Source of the DNA: an uncultured Clostridia bacterium
GTDB taxonomy: Bacteria; Bacillota; Clostridia; Oscillospirales; JAAYOS01
Assembly: GCA_944386395.1 (NCBI GenBank)
Contig: CALXAZ010000133.1
Span: 1 to 17,599 of the forward strand
DNA: 17,599 nucleotides
Direction of reading: 5' to 3'
The translations under genes were made by a program, and so were the position numbers. Shown here one piece after another: positions 1 to 7,642 of the stretch; the stretch's first letter is position 1, and every line of letters starts with the position of its first letter. The notes below the pieces were generated by a model. The model did no database searches. It was not told the DNA's origin and was given only the letters and a program-made list of their open reading frames with translations.

Positions 1-36
1 AAAGCTGAAGCGAAAGTCAGTGTTTATCGTCTGAAA

Positions 37-1128
37 TTATTCATACGTTTTGGAGACAGCGGCAGTAAACATGGGATTTACATCAAATAGGGCAAGATCA
101 CCCTGGGAACAGTCAATATCAGTAACATCAACCGTTGTGTGGAGCATACCCACATGCCCTATAACGCGCGCCTTGACCCCGTTTATCGTAACGTACAGCT
201 TTTTCCCGGTTATTCCCCGCTTGAGACTGGAAAGCATATACCTTACTGTGTCGGAAAAACGATATGAATCATGGGACTTTTCCATGCAGAAGCCGTCTGC
301 ATAGCCAACAGGTATGACGGCTATGCGCATAGCTCTCTTAGCACGATATACTCCACCATAGCCAAATGTAGTTCCCGATGGAACCCAGCGTACTTCTGCG
401 ATATTGGAAACGAGGAGCCCCACACGCTGAAGACCATATGTCAGCTTGGATGGCATACGACCGGTTATAGCGGAACCCACTCGCACTGCATCGAAGTTAC
501 AAAAGTCATATCTGAAAAGCGCTGAGCTGTTGGCAGCGTGGACAAGACCAGGCTCAATGCCACGTGACCTCAATTTTTCAATTAGGGCAGTAAATTCTGC
601 GGTCTGCGCACGAGTAAGTTTTTCGTTGTCATATGCCCGGGAAAAATGTGTATATATGCCTGTAAGAGCAACATTTGAAAGGTTTTTATATACAGATACG
701 ACCTTTTCAAATTCGGAAGGAAGGAACCCATATCTTCCCATTCCGGTGTCTATTTCGATATGAGCTTCTATTACAGTTCTGCGTTTATCAGCTACACCGC
801 TCATCGCAAGAGCCACGTCTTGCGAGCCTATTGTTCCGACAAGATTATACTCGACCAGAGCCTCGAGAAAATCCGGCTCGCTTGTGGAGCGCAGCATGAG
901 AATTTCCTCATCGTGGAATCCGTTCTGTCGGAGCTTTATCGCGTCCTCAACGTCTGTCAGGGCAAAACGGGATATGCCGCTCTGGCGGCAGATCTCCGCT
1001 ATTTCAAGAAGCCCAAGACCATATGCGTTCCCCTTGAGCACCGCGTATACCGACGCCTCGCCTGCACGTGCATTTATCTTTGCGATGTTTGCACTTACCC
1101 GCTGCTTTTCAATGAGCAGAGTTTTCAT
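37..1128 (-). CDS. alr: Alanine racemase (PLP-dependent)
   Basis: 363 aa, the normal family length. It should interconvert L- and D-alanine in the cytosol and supply D-Ala for peptidoglycan. The N-terminal TIM barrel carries the PLP lysine K32 in the motif AVLKGNAYGLG. HAANSSALF (about 197-205) and RVGSAITG (216-223) are typical barrel motifs. The C-terminal domain carries the likely catalytic tyrosine Y257 in FGYGG and the signature IPVGYADGF. One deviation is visible: the usual 'SMDQ' substrate-site motif reads 'GML' here, so the conserved Met is kept (M328) but the following Asp is Leu. The start lies 35 nt downstream of the FemX-like gene's stop, with a G-rich ribosome site, so the two are probably one cell-wall operon. 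A related amino-acid racemase (for example serine) cannot be excluded. Confidence 0.9.
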   Translation of the reverse strand: MKTLLIEKQRVSANIAKINARAGEASVYAVLKGNAYGLGLLEIAEICRQSGISRFALTDVEDAIKLRQNGFHDEEILMLRSTSEPDFLEALVEYNLVGTIGSQDVALAMSGVADKRRTVIEAHIEIDTGMGRYGFLPSEFEKVVSVYKNLSNVALTGIYTHFSRAYDNEKLTRAQTAEFTALIEKLRSRGIEPGLVHAANSSALFRYDFCNFDAVRVGSAITGRMPSKLTYGLQRVGLLVSNIAEVRWVPSGTTFGYGGVYRAKRAMRIAVIPVGYADGFCMEKSHDSYRFSDTVRYMLSSLKRGITGKKLYVTINGVKARVIGHVGMLHTTVDVTDIDCSQGDLALFDVNPMFTAAVSKTYE

Positions 1129-1163
1129 ATCCCCAACCCCCTGTGTTATATATTTTTATATCT

Positions 1164-2288
1164 TTAATTGTCTGCCACTCCGGTGCTGCTTTCTGGTATT
1201 TCAGAGGAGGGCTTGGCATTTTTTTTCATATATTGTTTTTTCATTCGATAGTTCATCAGCTTACGTCCATAATCGACGCCTTTATATATGAGCGGGCTGG
1301 ATATATAGTCGAATTCTCCGATAAATTCACAAAAATCTCCGTTGAATCCACGTTTGAAGCGATACAACCCATAGAGGGGGTTGTCCTCGCTGAGATCTCC
1401 AGACACCCCTCTGAAATCGTATATCCGGCAGCCCTTCTCGATTGCCCATTTAATCATTTCCCACTGGAGGGCATAGTTAGGCATAAGGTTGCGGTGCTGA
1501 TTTGACGAAGCGCCATAGAGATACCACACTTTGTCGCCGTACCATATTGCAAGAGTGCCGGCAATAGGGACTCCGTTATGAAATGCCATATATAGCCGTG
1601 CATGTTCCCCCAGATTTGTTAACAGTCTTTCAAAATAGCTACGTGGACGAGTAACAAAATTGTCGCGCACACCCGTCTCTATCATCAAGGATGAAAAGGC
1701 ATCCAGACCGTCCTTACCGGTTATCTTCACCTCTACGCCCTTACGGGCAGCAAGGCGGATGTTATACCTGGTCTTGGAGGAGAAAAATGACATCAGCTCG
1801 TCCTCGGTCTTTCCATCAACATTGAGACGAAAGACAAATCGCGGCTGGATACCCTCAAAGTTTTTGCCTCCCTCGAGATGCTTAAACCCCCGGGATTCAA
1901 GAAGGGAGCTGAAAGCTGCGTTTGTGCAGAGCTCGTCAGGATCGAGCTTTATCGAGTATGAGCGGAACCGCCGGGCAAGGAACTTGGCACCCTCGAGAAG
2001 ATCGCAAACAGTCTGTGTATCTGCAGGATCGCATACAGGTCCACGACATCCATACATAAGGGTGTATGGCAGTACAGGTATCTTGCGGATGAGAAGGGAA
2101 AGGCTACCGATGATCTTTCCATAGTCGTCGCGCTTGGCTATTGCAACCCAGCTCCATTCGCTCTTTTGCTTGCCCCACATCGAGGTCTGCATAAAGTGCC
2201 CTCGTGGATGGGAGGCGATAAACTGGTCAAGCTCGGGAATTTTATCTTCTGAAATTATTTCTACACGGTTTTGTGTGTTTTCACTCAT
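1164..2288 (-). CDS. FemAB-family peptidoglycan bridge aminoacyltransferase (FemX-like)
   Basis: 374 aa. Members of this family transfer an amino acid from aminoacyl-tRNA to the lysine side chain of lipid II, at the inner membrane face, to start or extend the interpeptide bridge. Two GNAT-like halves are visible. The first contains GHFMQTSMWGKQK (30-42), a hallmark of the family. The second contains the conserved C-terminal block from about 276 to 315: WEMIKWA, IYDFRGVSG, then LYGLYRFKRGFNGDFCE. I see no long inserted coiled-coil arm like that of FemA, so it is closer to FemX-type proteins; a short basic helix (about 341-356) ends the fold. The substrate amino acid cannot be read from sequence. 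It has a consensus promoter upstream and the alanine racemase gene follows by 35 nt. Confidence 0.85.
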   Translation of the reverse strand: MSENTQNRVEIISEDKIPELDQFIASHPRGHFMQTSMWGKQKSEWSWVAIAKRDDYGKIIGSLSLLIRKIPVLPYTLMYGCRGPVCDPADTQTVCDLLEGAKFLARRFRSYSIKLDPDELCTNAAFSSLLESRGFKHLEGGKNFEGIQPRFVFRLNVDGKTEDELMSFFSSKTRYNIRLAARKGVEVKITGKDGLDAFSSLMIETGVRDNFVTRPRSYFERLLTNLGEHARLYMAFHNGVPIAGTLAIWYGDKVWYLYGASSNQHRNLMPNYALQWEMIKWAIEKGCRIYDFRGVSGDLSEDNPLYGLYRFKRGFNGDFCEFIGEFDYISSPLIYKGVDYGRKLMNYRMKKQYMKKNAKPSSEIPESSTGVADN

Positions 2289-2354
2289 TATATTATCGTC
2301 CGTTCTGCCGCGGGGCGGCTTTTATCTTTAAATATTATATACCAAACCACTTTG

Positions 2355-2383
2355 ATTATATTACCTATGGACATTTATGTCAA
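2355..2383 (-). promoter_or_regulatory. Consensus sigma-A promoter for femX-alr
   Basis: Read on the minus strand: TTGACA (2383-2378), 17 bases, TATAAT (2360-2355). Both boxes are perfect consensus with ideal spacing. Transcription would start near 2348, about 60 nt before the FemX-like start codon. That leader contains a small GC hairpin (GCCGC CCC GCGGC), and only a weak ribosome site precedes the ATG. Confidence 0.8.
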
Positions 2384-2418
2384 CGCTCATACCGGTTTTT
2401 GCAAAAGTGTGGTTTTAA

Positions 2419-2447
2419 TTGAAATGTACCTGCATAAGAAGTATAAT
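2419..2447 (+). promoter_or_regulatory. Sigma-A promoter for GDPD-M29 operon
   Basis: TTGAAA (2419-2424), 17 bases, TATAAT (2442-2447). It lies about 60 bases upstream of the GDPD start and back to back with the femX promoter, so the 220-bp intergenic region is a divergent promoter region. Confidence 0.75.
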
Positions 2448-2508
2448 ATATAAAAGATGGCAGGTTAGGCATGATGTACCTGCTCAGGCATTGACAAGGA
2501 GGGACAGA

Positions 2509-3246
2509 ATGACAACGAAGATATGGGCGCACAGGGGGTGCTCCTCAGAGGCTCCGGAAAATACGCTCGAGGCGTTTGACCTTGCGGTGAGGCAAGGGGC
2601 AGACGGCATTGAGCTGGATGTGCATCTAACGAGTGACGGGCATGTTGTAGTGCTGCACGATGAGAGGATAGACCGCACGTCGAATGGGACGGGAGCGGTC
2701 TCCTCATATACCCTAGAAGAGCTGCGAAGGTTCGATTTTTCATACAAATTTGAAAATTATTCGAATGTAAAGATCCCAACTCTTGCGGAGGTATATGATC
2801 TGGTGAGTGGAAAGGGTATCTCTGTCAATGTTGAGATCAAGGCAGGAGGCAGGCCGGAGCCACTGATGGAAAGCGAGCTTTTGCGGCTTGAAAAGGAATT
2901 TGGGATGTCGCAGCAGGTGATATACTCTAGCTTTAACCACAATTCGCTTTTATCACTGAAGAGGGCAATTCCTCACGCGAGGCTTGGTTTACTATATATG
3001 GCAGTGCTCGCGCGCCCTTGGGACTATGCTCGCGCGATAGGTGCAGATGCGCTGCATGTGCTTTTCAGATCTATGGAGGAGGATGGCTTTACAGAGTCGA
3101 GCCATAAGGCGGGCATACTTGTCCATCCGTGGACTGTGGACGAGGAGGAAGCGATAGTTTGGCTTTTGAGGGAGAAAGTCGATGCGATAATCACAAATGT
3201 TCCGGCAAAGGCGATAGCCCTTCGCGGAGAAGAAAGGAAGGATTGA
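2509..3246 (+). CDS. ugpQ: Glycerophosphodiester phosphodiesterase
   Basis: 245 aa from the ATG preceded by AAGGAGGG; an upstream in-frame ATG at 2419 lies inside the promoter and is unlikely. The enzyme hydrolyses glycerophosphodiesters to glycerol-3-phosphate and an alcohol, recycling lipid head groups. GDPD signature residues are all present: H8-R9 in WAHRG, E17-N18-T19, E35 and D37 (GIELDVHLTSDG), H50 (VVLHDE), and the metal-side E109/K111 (VEIK). The C-terminal end has HPWTVD and IITNVP, as usual. No signal peptide is visible, so it is probably cytosolic. Its stop is one base before the next ATG, so it is cotranscribed with the aminopeptidase. The symbol is by family resemblance. Confidence 0.9.
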   Translation: MTTKIWAHRGCSSEAPENTLEAFDLAVRQGADGIELDVHLTSDGHVVVLHDERIDRTSNGTGAVSSYTLEELRRFDFSYKFENYSNVKIPTLAEVYDLVSGKGISVNVEIKAGGRPEPLMESELLRLEKEFGMSQQVIYSSFNHNSLLSLKRAIPHARLGLLYMAVLARPWDYARAIGADALHVLFRSMEEDGFTESSHKAGILVHPWTVDEEEAIVWLLREKVDAIITNVPAKAIALRGEERKD

Positions 3247-3247
3247 G

Positions 3248-4486
3248 ATGGTTGAAAATTTTGCGGCAAAGCTCAATGAATATGCCGAGCTGCTTATCAA
3301 AGTGGGAATGAATTTGCAGAAGGGTCAGACAGCAATAATACGCCCTTCGGTAGACTGTGCTGAATTTGCCCGTATGCTGGTTGAAAACGCTTATAAAGCG
3401 GGAGCGCGCGACGTAATAGTTGAGTGGAGCGATACAAAAATGGACCGTCTGCGATATATGTATGCGGAGGACCAGGTGTTTGACGAGGTGCGCGACTATA
3501 CGGTGGCTAAGTACGCCTATCTTGAAAGCGTCCGTGCAGCAACGCTGGGGGTTTCCATGCCAGACCCGGATGCGATGCTTGGCGTAGATCCCGTGAGAGC
3601 TACCAGGGCACAGCGTGCTCTGGGCGCAAAGATTGCAAATTATCGCAAGCTACAGACCTCTGGCGGCTGGCAATGGTGCGGGGCGTGCTATGTCTCTCCG
3701 GCATGGGCAAAAAAGGTGTTTCCGGAGCTAGCAGAGGACGAGGCTGTAGATAAGCTGTGGGATGCAGTATTCAGCGCCGTTTGTGTCACGGGTGATGGAA
3801 CGTCTGTTGAGAAGTGGCGCGAAAAGACAGCAAAGGGAAAGGCTCGCATAGCAAAGCTGGATGAATATAACTTTAAATATCTACACTATAAAAACTCTAT
3901 CGGGACAGATGTGATGGTGGAACTTCCGGAAAATCACTATTGGGCAGGCTGTGCGGAAAAGACGGACGAGGGGATATCCTTTGTTCCAAACGTCCCCACA
4001 GAAGAAGTGTTTACCGTCCCGAAGCGCGATGGGGTAAATGGGACACTTGTGTCGGCGCTGCCTCTGAATGCACGGGGCGGAACAATAGAAAATTTCAGGT
4101 TTGTCCTAAAGGATGGGAAGATTGTGGAGGCGACGGCGGAAAAAGGGGAGGACATCCTGCTGAGTATGCTTGATACCGACGAGGGGGCGCGCTACCTTGG
4201 GGAAGCGGCGCTTGTCGCATACGATTCGCCGATATCAAACCTTGGTATACTTTTCCACAATACTCTTTTTGATGAAAATGTCGCGTGCCACTTTGCCTTT
4301 GGGCGCTGTTATCCGTGTGTGAAGGGGGCGGAGAAGCTTCCGGCTGAGGAGCAGCTCAAGCTCGGCATGAACCAGTCGCTTATACACTGTGACTTTATGA
4401 TTGGCACACCTGATCTCAGTATAACAGGTATAAAGGCGGATGGCACCAAGATACCGGTGTTTGTGGATGGAAATTTTGCATTTTAG
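3248..4486 (+). CDS. M29-family metallo-aminopeptidase (AmpS/PepS type)
   Basis: 412 aa, full family length. It should remove N-terminal residues from peptides using two metal ions in the cytosol. The residues expected for the M29 active site are in place: E253 (TEEVF), E319 (LGEAAL), H348 (ACHFAFG), Y355, and H380/D382 (IHCDFM). The N-terminal domain begins with LIKVGMNLQKGQ, typical of the family, and the C terminus ends in a family-like VFVDGNFAF. Translation starts one base after the GDPD stop behind GAAAGGAAGGA, so the two are coupled. The functional link between them is not obvious and may be only housekeeping turnover. Confidence 0.92.
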   Translation: MVENFAAKLNEYAELLIKVGMNLQKGQTAIIRPSVDCAEFARMLVENAYKAGARDVIVEWSDTKMDRLRYMYAEDQVFDEVRDYTVAKYAYLESVRAATLGVSMPDPDAMLGVDPVRATRAQRALGAKIANYRKLQTSGGWQWCGACYVSPAWAKKVFPELAEDEAVDKLWDAVFSAVCVTGDGTSVEKWREKTAKGKARIAKLDEYNFKYLHYKNSIGTDVMVELPENHYWAGCAEKTDEGISFVPNVPTEEVFTVPKRDGVNGTLVSALPLNARGGTIENFRFVLKDGKIVEATAEKGEDILLSMLDTDEGARYLGEAALVAYDSPISNLGILFHNTLFDENVACHFAFGRCYPCVKGAEKLPAEEQLKLGMNQSLIHCDFMIGTPDLSITGIKADGTKIPVFVDGNFAF

Positions 4487-4578
4487 AGGAAAATACTATA
4501 AAATTTGCTGTTTTTGACAATAAGGATTTGGTTAAGCAGCTTTTTGCGAATGTGTGTAATCGTAACCGAAACAATAAA

Positions 4579-4620
4579 AGCCCTGCGTCTGGAAATTTCC
4601 GGACGCAGGGCTTTGTCGTT
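4579..4620. terminator. Bidirectional terminator between convergent genes
   Basis: Near-perfect inverted repeat 4579-4612 (arms AGCCCTGCGTCTGGAAA and TTTCCGGACGCAGGGCT, one mismatch). It is followed by TTTGTCGTT on the plus strand, and by a T-rich run (CTTTTATTGT) when read on the minus strand. It lies between the M29 gene (+) and the DUF975 gene (-) and can serve both. The rest of the 4487-4665 gap shows nothing else. Confidence 0.85.
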
Positions 4621-4665
4621 AAATGGAATATGGTTTCGCAATAAATTGGATAAGACGGGTAAAAG

Positions 4666-5412
4666 TTAAATGTCAAACGGGTCCTCCCGGTGGCCTGACT
4701 TGAAGTCCTGGGTCTCGGCATTGGGGACTCCGCCTGATAGGGCATGAAAGTAGAAAGCTTTTGTCACAAATATATAAGGGGTGAGCCAGAGGGAGAGTAT
4801 GCCAAGCGTAAAGGGGACAAGCAAAAGCCAGCCCAAAAAGCTGAGATCGAGGACAAAAAGCTCAAGCTTGTTCCCTTTTGTCAGCTGCTTGCTTCTGCTT
4901 ATGCAGTAAAATATATCCGCTTCGGGATTGTCAGCCAGGACAAATATCGCCTGCGAGTATCTATATGAGGCAACGATTCCCGGGATTATAAATAACAGCG
5001 ACCACAGAAATGTCAGCAGGCTTATGACGATAATAAGTCCCAGCGCCTTTAATCCACCGCGCCTGAAGCCATCGAACAGGGTCGATATATCTGCGGGGAG
5101 ACCGCGGGAGAGGTTCAGGGCATATCTGTAGTACCCAAACTCGACAACAGAGGTAAGCAATGAAAAGACAAATGCTATAAGCATCGCAATTAGGAAAAAC
5201 CCAAAGAAGAACGATGGATATATGTGAAATCCATGGCTGCCTGAAATCGAGCCAGATGAGGATGAGAGAGGGATATTTGAAAAATTGAATGTTATCCGGA
5301 ACAGCCCCCCAGTTATAAGGAGATATACAAGGCTGACAAGCATAACATGGGGCTTTGCAGAGCGCATGCTGCGCTTTGCTGCTGCCTTAAAATCTGCGCG
5401 TGAAAAAATCAT
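4666..5412 (-). CDS. DUF975 family multi-pass membrane protein
   Basis: 248 aa. Hydrophobic segments lie at about 23-41, 67-91, 121-147 and 186-222 (probably two helices). The conserved DUF975 block is present: IIPGIVASYRYSQAIFVLAD (142-161) followed by C-I-S-R-S-K-Q-L-T-K-G-N-K (170-182), then LGWLLL and LTPYIFVTKAFYFHA. The start M-I-F-S-R-A-D-F-K-A-A-A-K is also typical. The family's function is not established, so none is assigned. The gene stands alone, with its own promoter upstream and a shared terminator downstream. A Ser/Gly-rich loop at 50-60 lies between the first two membrane segments. Confidence 0.8.
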   Translation of the reverse strand: MIFSRADFKAAAKRSMRSAKPHVMLVSLVYLLITGGLFRITFNFSNIPLSSSSGSISGSHGFHIYPSFFFGFFLIAMLIAFVFSLLTSVVEFGYYRYALNLSRGLPADISTLFDGFRRGGLKALGLIIVISLLTFLWSLLFIIPGIVASYRYSQAIFVLADNPEADIFYCISRSKQLTKGNKLELFVLDLSFLGWLLLVPFTLGILSLWLTPYIFVTKAFYFHALSGGVPNAETQDFKSGHREDPFDI

Positions 5413-5450
5413 GGACAGTCGTCCTTTCTGTAATTTTATTATCCTTAATC

Positions 5451-5479
5451 AGTATATATACGGACTGATAATATGTCAA
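5451..5479 (-). promoter_or_regulatory. Sigma-A promoter for the DUF975 gene
   Basis: Minus strand: TTGACA (5479-5474), 17 bases, TATACT (5456-5451). The start codon at 5412 is about 40 bases downstream, behind GAAAGGA. Confidence 0.7.
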
Positions 5480-5512
5480 CAGGCATAAATGGGACAAAAT
5501 TACCCTGAAAAT

Positions 5513-5541
5513 GTATATGGAGGAAATTTGCGGTCAATAAT
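5513..5541 (+). promoter_or_regulatory. Candidate sigma-F (or sigma-G) promoter for spoIIQ-like gene
   Basis: GTATA (5513-5517), 15 bases, then GTCAATAAT (5533-5541). The Bacillus sigma-F consensus is approximately GYWTA, 15 bases, GGNRANANT; here one specified position of the -10 element differs. It lies 50 bases before the ATG at 5592. No sigma-A promoter was seen in front of this gene. The match fits the known sigma-F control of spoIIQ, but rests on eye inspection. Confidence 0.5.
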
Positions 5542-5591
5542 ATCGGCGTAGACCCGGCAGGGCATATATTTTTCAGAAAGAGAGGATTCAG

Positions 5592-6383
5592 ATGAATCGT
5601 AAACGTAGTAAAAAAGCGGCTGATTTTTTTGCGGATAAAGGATTTTACATAGTCCTTATCCTTTGCATTGCAGCAATAGGGGTATCGGGCTATATTCTTT
5701 TTTTCGCAGGTCAGGACGGAGAAGGTGGCGAGGAGGCTCTGCTGAAGGAAACGGAGCTCCTGATAACGGACAGCACAGCTTCAACAGAGCAGGAGCTCAC
5801 CGTAGATATTCCGGAGAATGCAACACGGGAGACTGAAGTAATAATGGCAGCCGACGTCACTGAGCCGGAAAAGGAGACAGAGCCGACCGAGGAAAGCACA
5901 GAGAGCGGCGGGACGCCAGAGCAGAGTGCTGAACAGGTGGTGGCAACGGCTGAGATAACAGAGGAAAAGCCTGCGGCAAGCTTTTTTGTATGGCCGGTGA
6001 CGGGAGAAGTAATATCGCCCTTCAGTGTGGACGAGCTGGTTTTTAACAAGACAATGGAAGATTGGCGCGTACACACCGGGGCAGATATATCGGCAAATGC
6101 GGGGACGCCTGTCTGCGCGATAGGGGATGGCACAGTGGAAGATGTATACACCGACGAGATGATGGGAGTAACTGTGGTGATAGACCATGGAAATGAGACA
6201 AAGAGCGTTTATCAAAACCTTATGGAGGCAGTAACGGTAGCTGTGGGAGACAAGGTGCGAGCTGGAGACACTGTTGGGGGTGTTGGCAAGACGGCAGAAA
6301 GTGAAATTGCTCAGCCGTCCCATCTCCATCTGGAGGTTATACAGGATGGGGCAAGGATAGATCCTATCGAGCTTTTGCCGTAA
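5592..6383 (+). CDS. spoIIQ: SpoIIQ-like M23 peptidase, stage II sporulation
   Basis: 263 aa. Layout: short basic cytoplasmic N terminus, one membrane helix (about 18-38), a low-complexity Glu/Thr/Ser-rich linker (42-126), then an M23/LytM domain (132-263). The Zn ligands appear complete: H161 and D165 in HTGADI, and H244/H246 in SHLHLEV. B. subtilis SpoIIQ has lost part of this site, while clostridial SpoIIQ keeps it, which fits. SpoIIQ sits in the forespore membrane and pairs with SpoIIIAH across the intermembrane space during engulfment. The gene is monocistronic, with a sigma-F-like promoter and its own terminator. spoIID is not adjacent in this window. A general anchored M23 endopeptidase is the alternative. 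Confidence 0.7.
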   Translation: MNRKRSKKAADFFADKGFYIVLILCIAAIGVSGYILFFAGQDGEGGEEALLKETELLITDSTASTEQELTVDIPENATRETEVIMAADVTEPEKETEPTEESTESGGTPEQSAEQVVATAEITEEKPAASFFVWPVTGEVISPFSVDELVFNKTMEDWRVHTGADISANAGTPVCAIGDGTVEDVYTDEMMGVTVVIDHGNETKSVYQNLMEAVTVAVGDKVRAGDTVGGVGKTAESEIAQPSHLHLEVIQDGARIDPIELLP

Positions 6384-6422
6384 ATAAGCCACTTAAAATG
6401 GTAAGCGGTATATTTGCAGAAG

Positions 6423-6460
6423 AACAGGGGAGCCGGTTTTCCGGCTCCCCTGTTTGTTAT
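6423..6460 (+). terminator. Rho-independent terminator after spoIIQ-like gene
   Basis: Perfect 14-bp stem (AACAGGGGAGCCGG and its complement, 6423-6454) with a TTTT loop, followed by TTTGTTATT. It closes the spoIIQ transcript before the lysis cassette. Confidence 0.9.
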
Positions 6461-6705
6461 TAACAGGTATTTTAGAAGATGTATTGAATAGATCAGTTTT
6501 CATGAGAAAAAGAGATTTTTACCCTGTTGACCAAAAAAGGTCAAATCGAGGTAGCTTGCGCTCCATATATGGGAGAGAAATTCTGAAAATGAGAAATAGA
6601 GGAGGTGTGTTATTATATGCCACCTATAGACTTAGGTATGCGATAAAAATCAGATCCGCAGGAGTAAATTACAGGGTATCCTGTGATTATTGTTAAGGAG
6701 GAAAA
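6461..6705 (+). other. Leader of the lysis cassette, no clear gene
   Basis: No gene is supported here. Visible items: TTGACC AAAAAA GGTCAA (inverted repeat near 6528-6545); a strong ribosome site GAGGAGGTG (about 6599-6607) in front of a 9-codon ORF at 6617-6646 (MPPIDLGMR); and a hairpin-capable stretch AATTACAGG GTAT CCTGTGATT shortly before the ribosome site of the next ORF. No convincing promoter for the cassette was found. The stretch may be the decayed 3' end of a phage tail gene, or a regulatory leader. Confidence 0.3.
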
Positions 6706-6777
6706 ATGTACCTAATTGAATACAAAATAGAAGCGCCAGACGTATACCCGGCGGGATGGAAAGAGGTAGCAGGCTGA
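6706..6777 (+). CDS. 23-codon ORF heading the lysis cassette
   Basis: Starts with ATG behind a near-ideal AAGGAGGA and encodes about 23 residues (starts MYLIEYKIEAPDVYP, ends GWKEVAG). Its stop TGA overlaps the ATG of the next gene (TGATG), so translation would be coupled. I do not recognise the peptide. It may be a real small phage protein or the end of an eroded one that now acts as a translational leader. Confidence 0.4.
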   Translation: MYLIEYKIEAPDVYPAGWKEVAG

Positions 6778-7085
6778 TGGAGGCGCCGATAAGCCGGGCA
6801 GAGCATGAGGAATTTCGGAGGAGGATAGAAGAGGAGAACAGGAGGCAGGACAAGAGGATAGAGGTGCTGGAAAACCACACAAAGCAGATAGGGTCGCTTG
6901 CGATATCAGTTGAAAAGCTGGCGGTGAGCATAGAGAGCATGTGCCGGGAGCAGGAGCAGCAGGGGAACAGGCTGGCAGTGCTGGAAGGGCGGGACGGAGA
7001 GATGTGGAGGAGGGTGATGGGATACATAGCGACTGGGATAGCCGGGACTGTGGTAGGGCTGATATTTTCGAGGCTTGGGATGTGA
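6777..7085 (+). CDS. XhlA-like phage lysis-associated protein (coiled coil plus TM)
   Basis: 102 aa from the ATG overlapping the stop of the small ORF; an in-frame ATG seven codons upstream (6756) lacks that coupling. Residues 8-72 are charged and heptad-like (RRRIEEENRRQDKRIEVLE, later NRLAVLEGRDGE). They are followed by one membrane helix at about 78-99 (VMGYIATGIAGTVVGLIF). This layout matches haemolysin XhlA-type proteins, which sit next to holin and endolysin genes in Gram-positive prophages and assist lysis. All arginine codons are AGG or CGG, unlike rpoB here, which uses many CGC/CGT. The family assignment rests on layout and context. Confidence 0.6.
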   Translation: MEAPISRAEHEEFRRRIEEENRRQDKRIEVLENHTKQIGSLAISVEKLAVSIESMCREQEQQGNRLAVLEGRDGEMWRRVMGYIATGIAGTVVGLIFSRLGM

Positions 7086-7336
7086 AGAAGGAGGAAAATA
7101 AGAGGAGAAAAGGGATATTCAGCCGGATAATAGTTTGGTACTGCATAGGTATGATAACAGGACTGAGCGTGTGGGCGTTTGGAATACTGCAAAGCACGGG
7201 ATATGATGCTTCGGGGATACTTGGTGTGTCAGCAGGAGTGTTTGGAGGAGAGCTTTTGCTTTTGTGTGTAAAGAGGATATTGGCAAAGGACAGAGGGAAT
7301 AGCGAAGAAGAAGGAACAGAAGGAAAGGAAGAATAA
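7082..7336 (+). CDS. Small two-helix membrane protein of the lysis cassette
   Basis: 84 aa from a GTG at 7082 that overlaps the preceding gene's ATG-TGA end; the surrounding GAAGAAGGAGGAAAA is inside the gene, so the start is inferred from overlap and frame. A basic N terminus (KKEENKRRK) is followed by two hydrophobic segments (about 14-36 and 44-63) and a charged Glu/Lys tail. It could be a second holin or antiholin, or an orphan membrane protein. I do not recognise a family. It is in the same tightly packed cassette as the XhlA-like, holin and endolysin genes. Confidence 0.5.
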   Translation: MKKEENKRRKGIFSRIIVWYCIGMITGLSVWAFGILQSTGYDASGILGVSAGVFGGELLLLCVKRILAKDRGNSEEEGTEGKEE

Positions 7337-7342
7337 AAGTAA

Positions 7343-7642
7343 ATGACAGAAATAACCCCGGTGATAACAGCGTTGATAACGCTGATATCAGGAATATTGA
7401 CAGCGTTTGTCGTGCCATACATAAAGACGAAGGTATCAACGGAAAAGCTGGAGCAGGCGATAACGATAGTGGAGACAGCAGTGCTGGCGGCGGAACAGAT
7501 ATATAATGCGGCGGGCATGGGAGAAAAGAAGAAGGAATATGTAAAGAAGTTTCTGGAGGAGAGGGGATTTACATATGACGAGAAGGAGATCGATGTAATG
7601 ATAGAAAGTGCAGTGTTCAAAATGAAGGAGGAGCTGCTATGA
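7343..7642 (+). CDS. Phage holin, LLH family
   Basis: 99 aa. One N-terminal membrane segment (about 6-27, PVITALITLISGILTAFVVP) is followed by a long amphipathic part with AITIVETAVLAAEQIY (40-55), then KKKEYVKKFLEERGF, and a C-terminal helix rich in Met/Glu/Lys. This single-TM layout with the ETAVxAAEQ block is what I know of LLH-type holins. Holins form membrane lesions that let an endolysin reach the wall. The stop overlaps the ATG of the endolysin gene (ATGA), showing translational coupling. Confidence 0.75.
   Translation: MTEITPVITALITLISGILTAFVVPYIKTKVSTEKLEQAITIVETAVLAAEQIYNAAGMGEKKKEYVKKFLEERGFTYDEKEIDVMIESAVFKMKEELL

Noticed and set aside
6541..6580. Possible sigma-E-type promoter (TCAAAT...CATATATG) before the lysis cassette
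   Set aside because: Spacing is too long and both boxes deviate from consensus; too weak to call even though it would suit a sporulation role.
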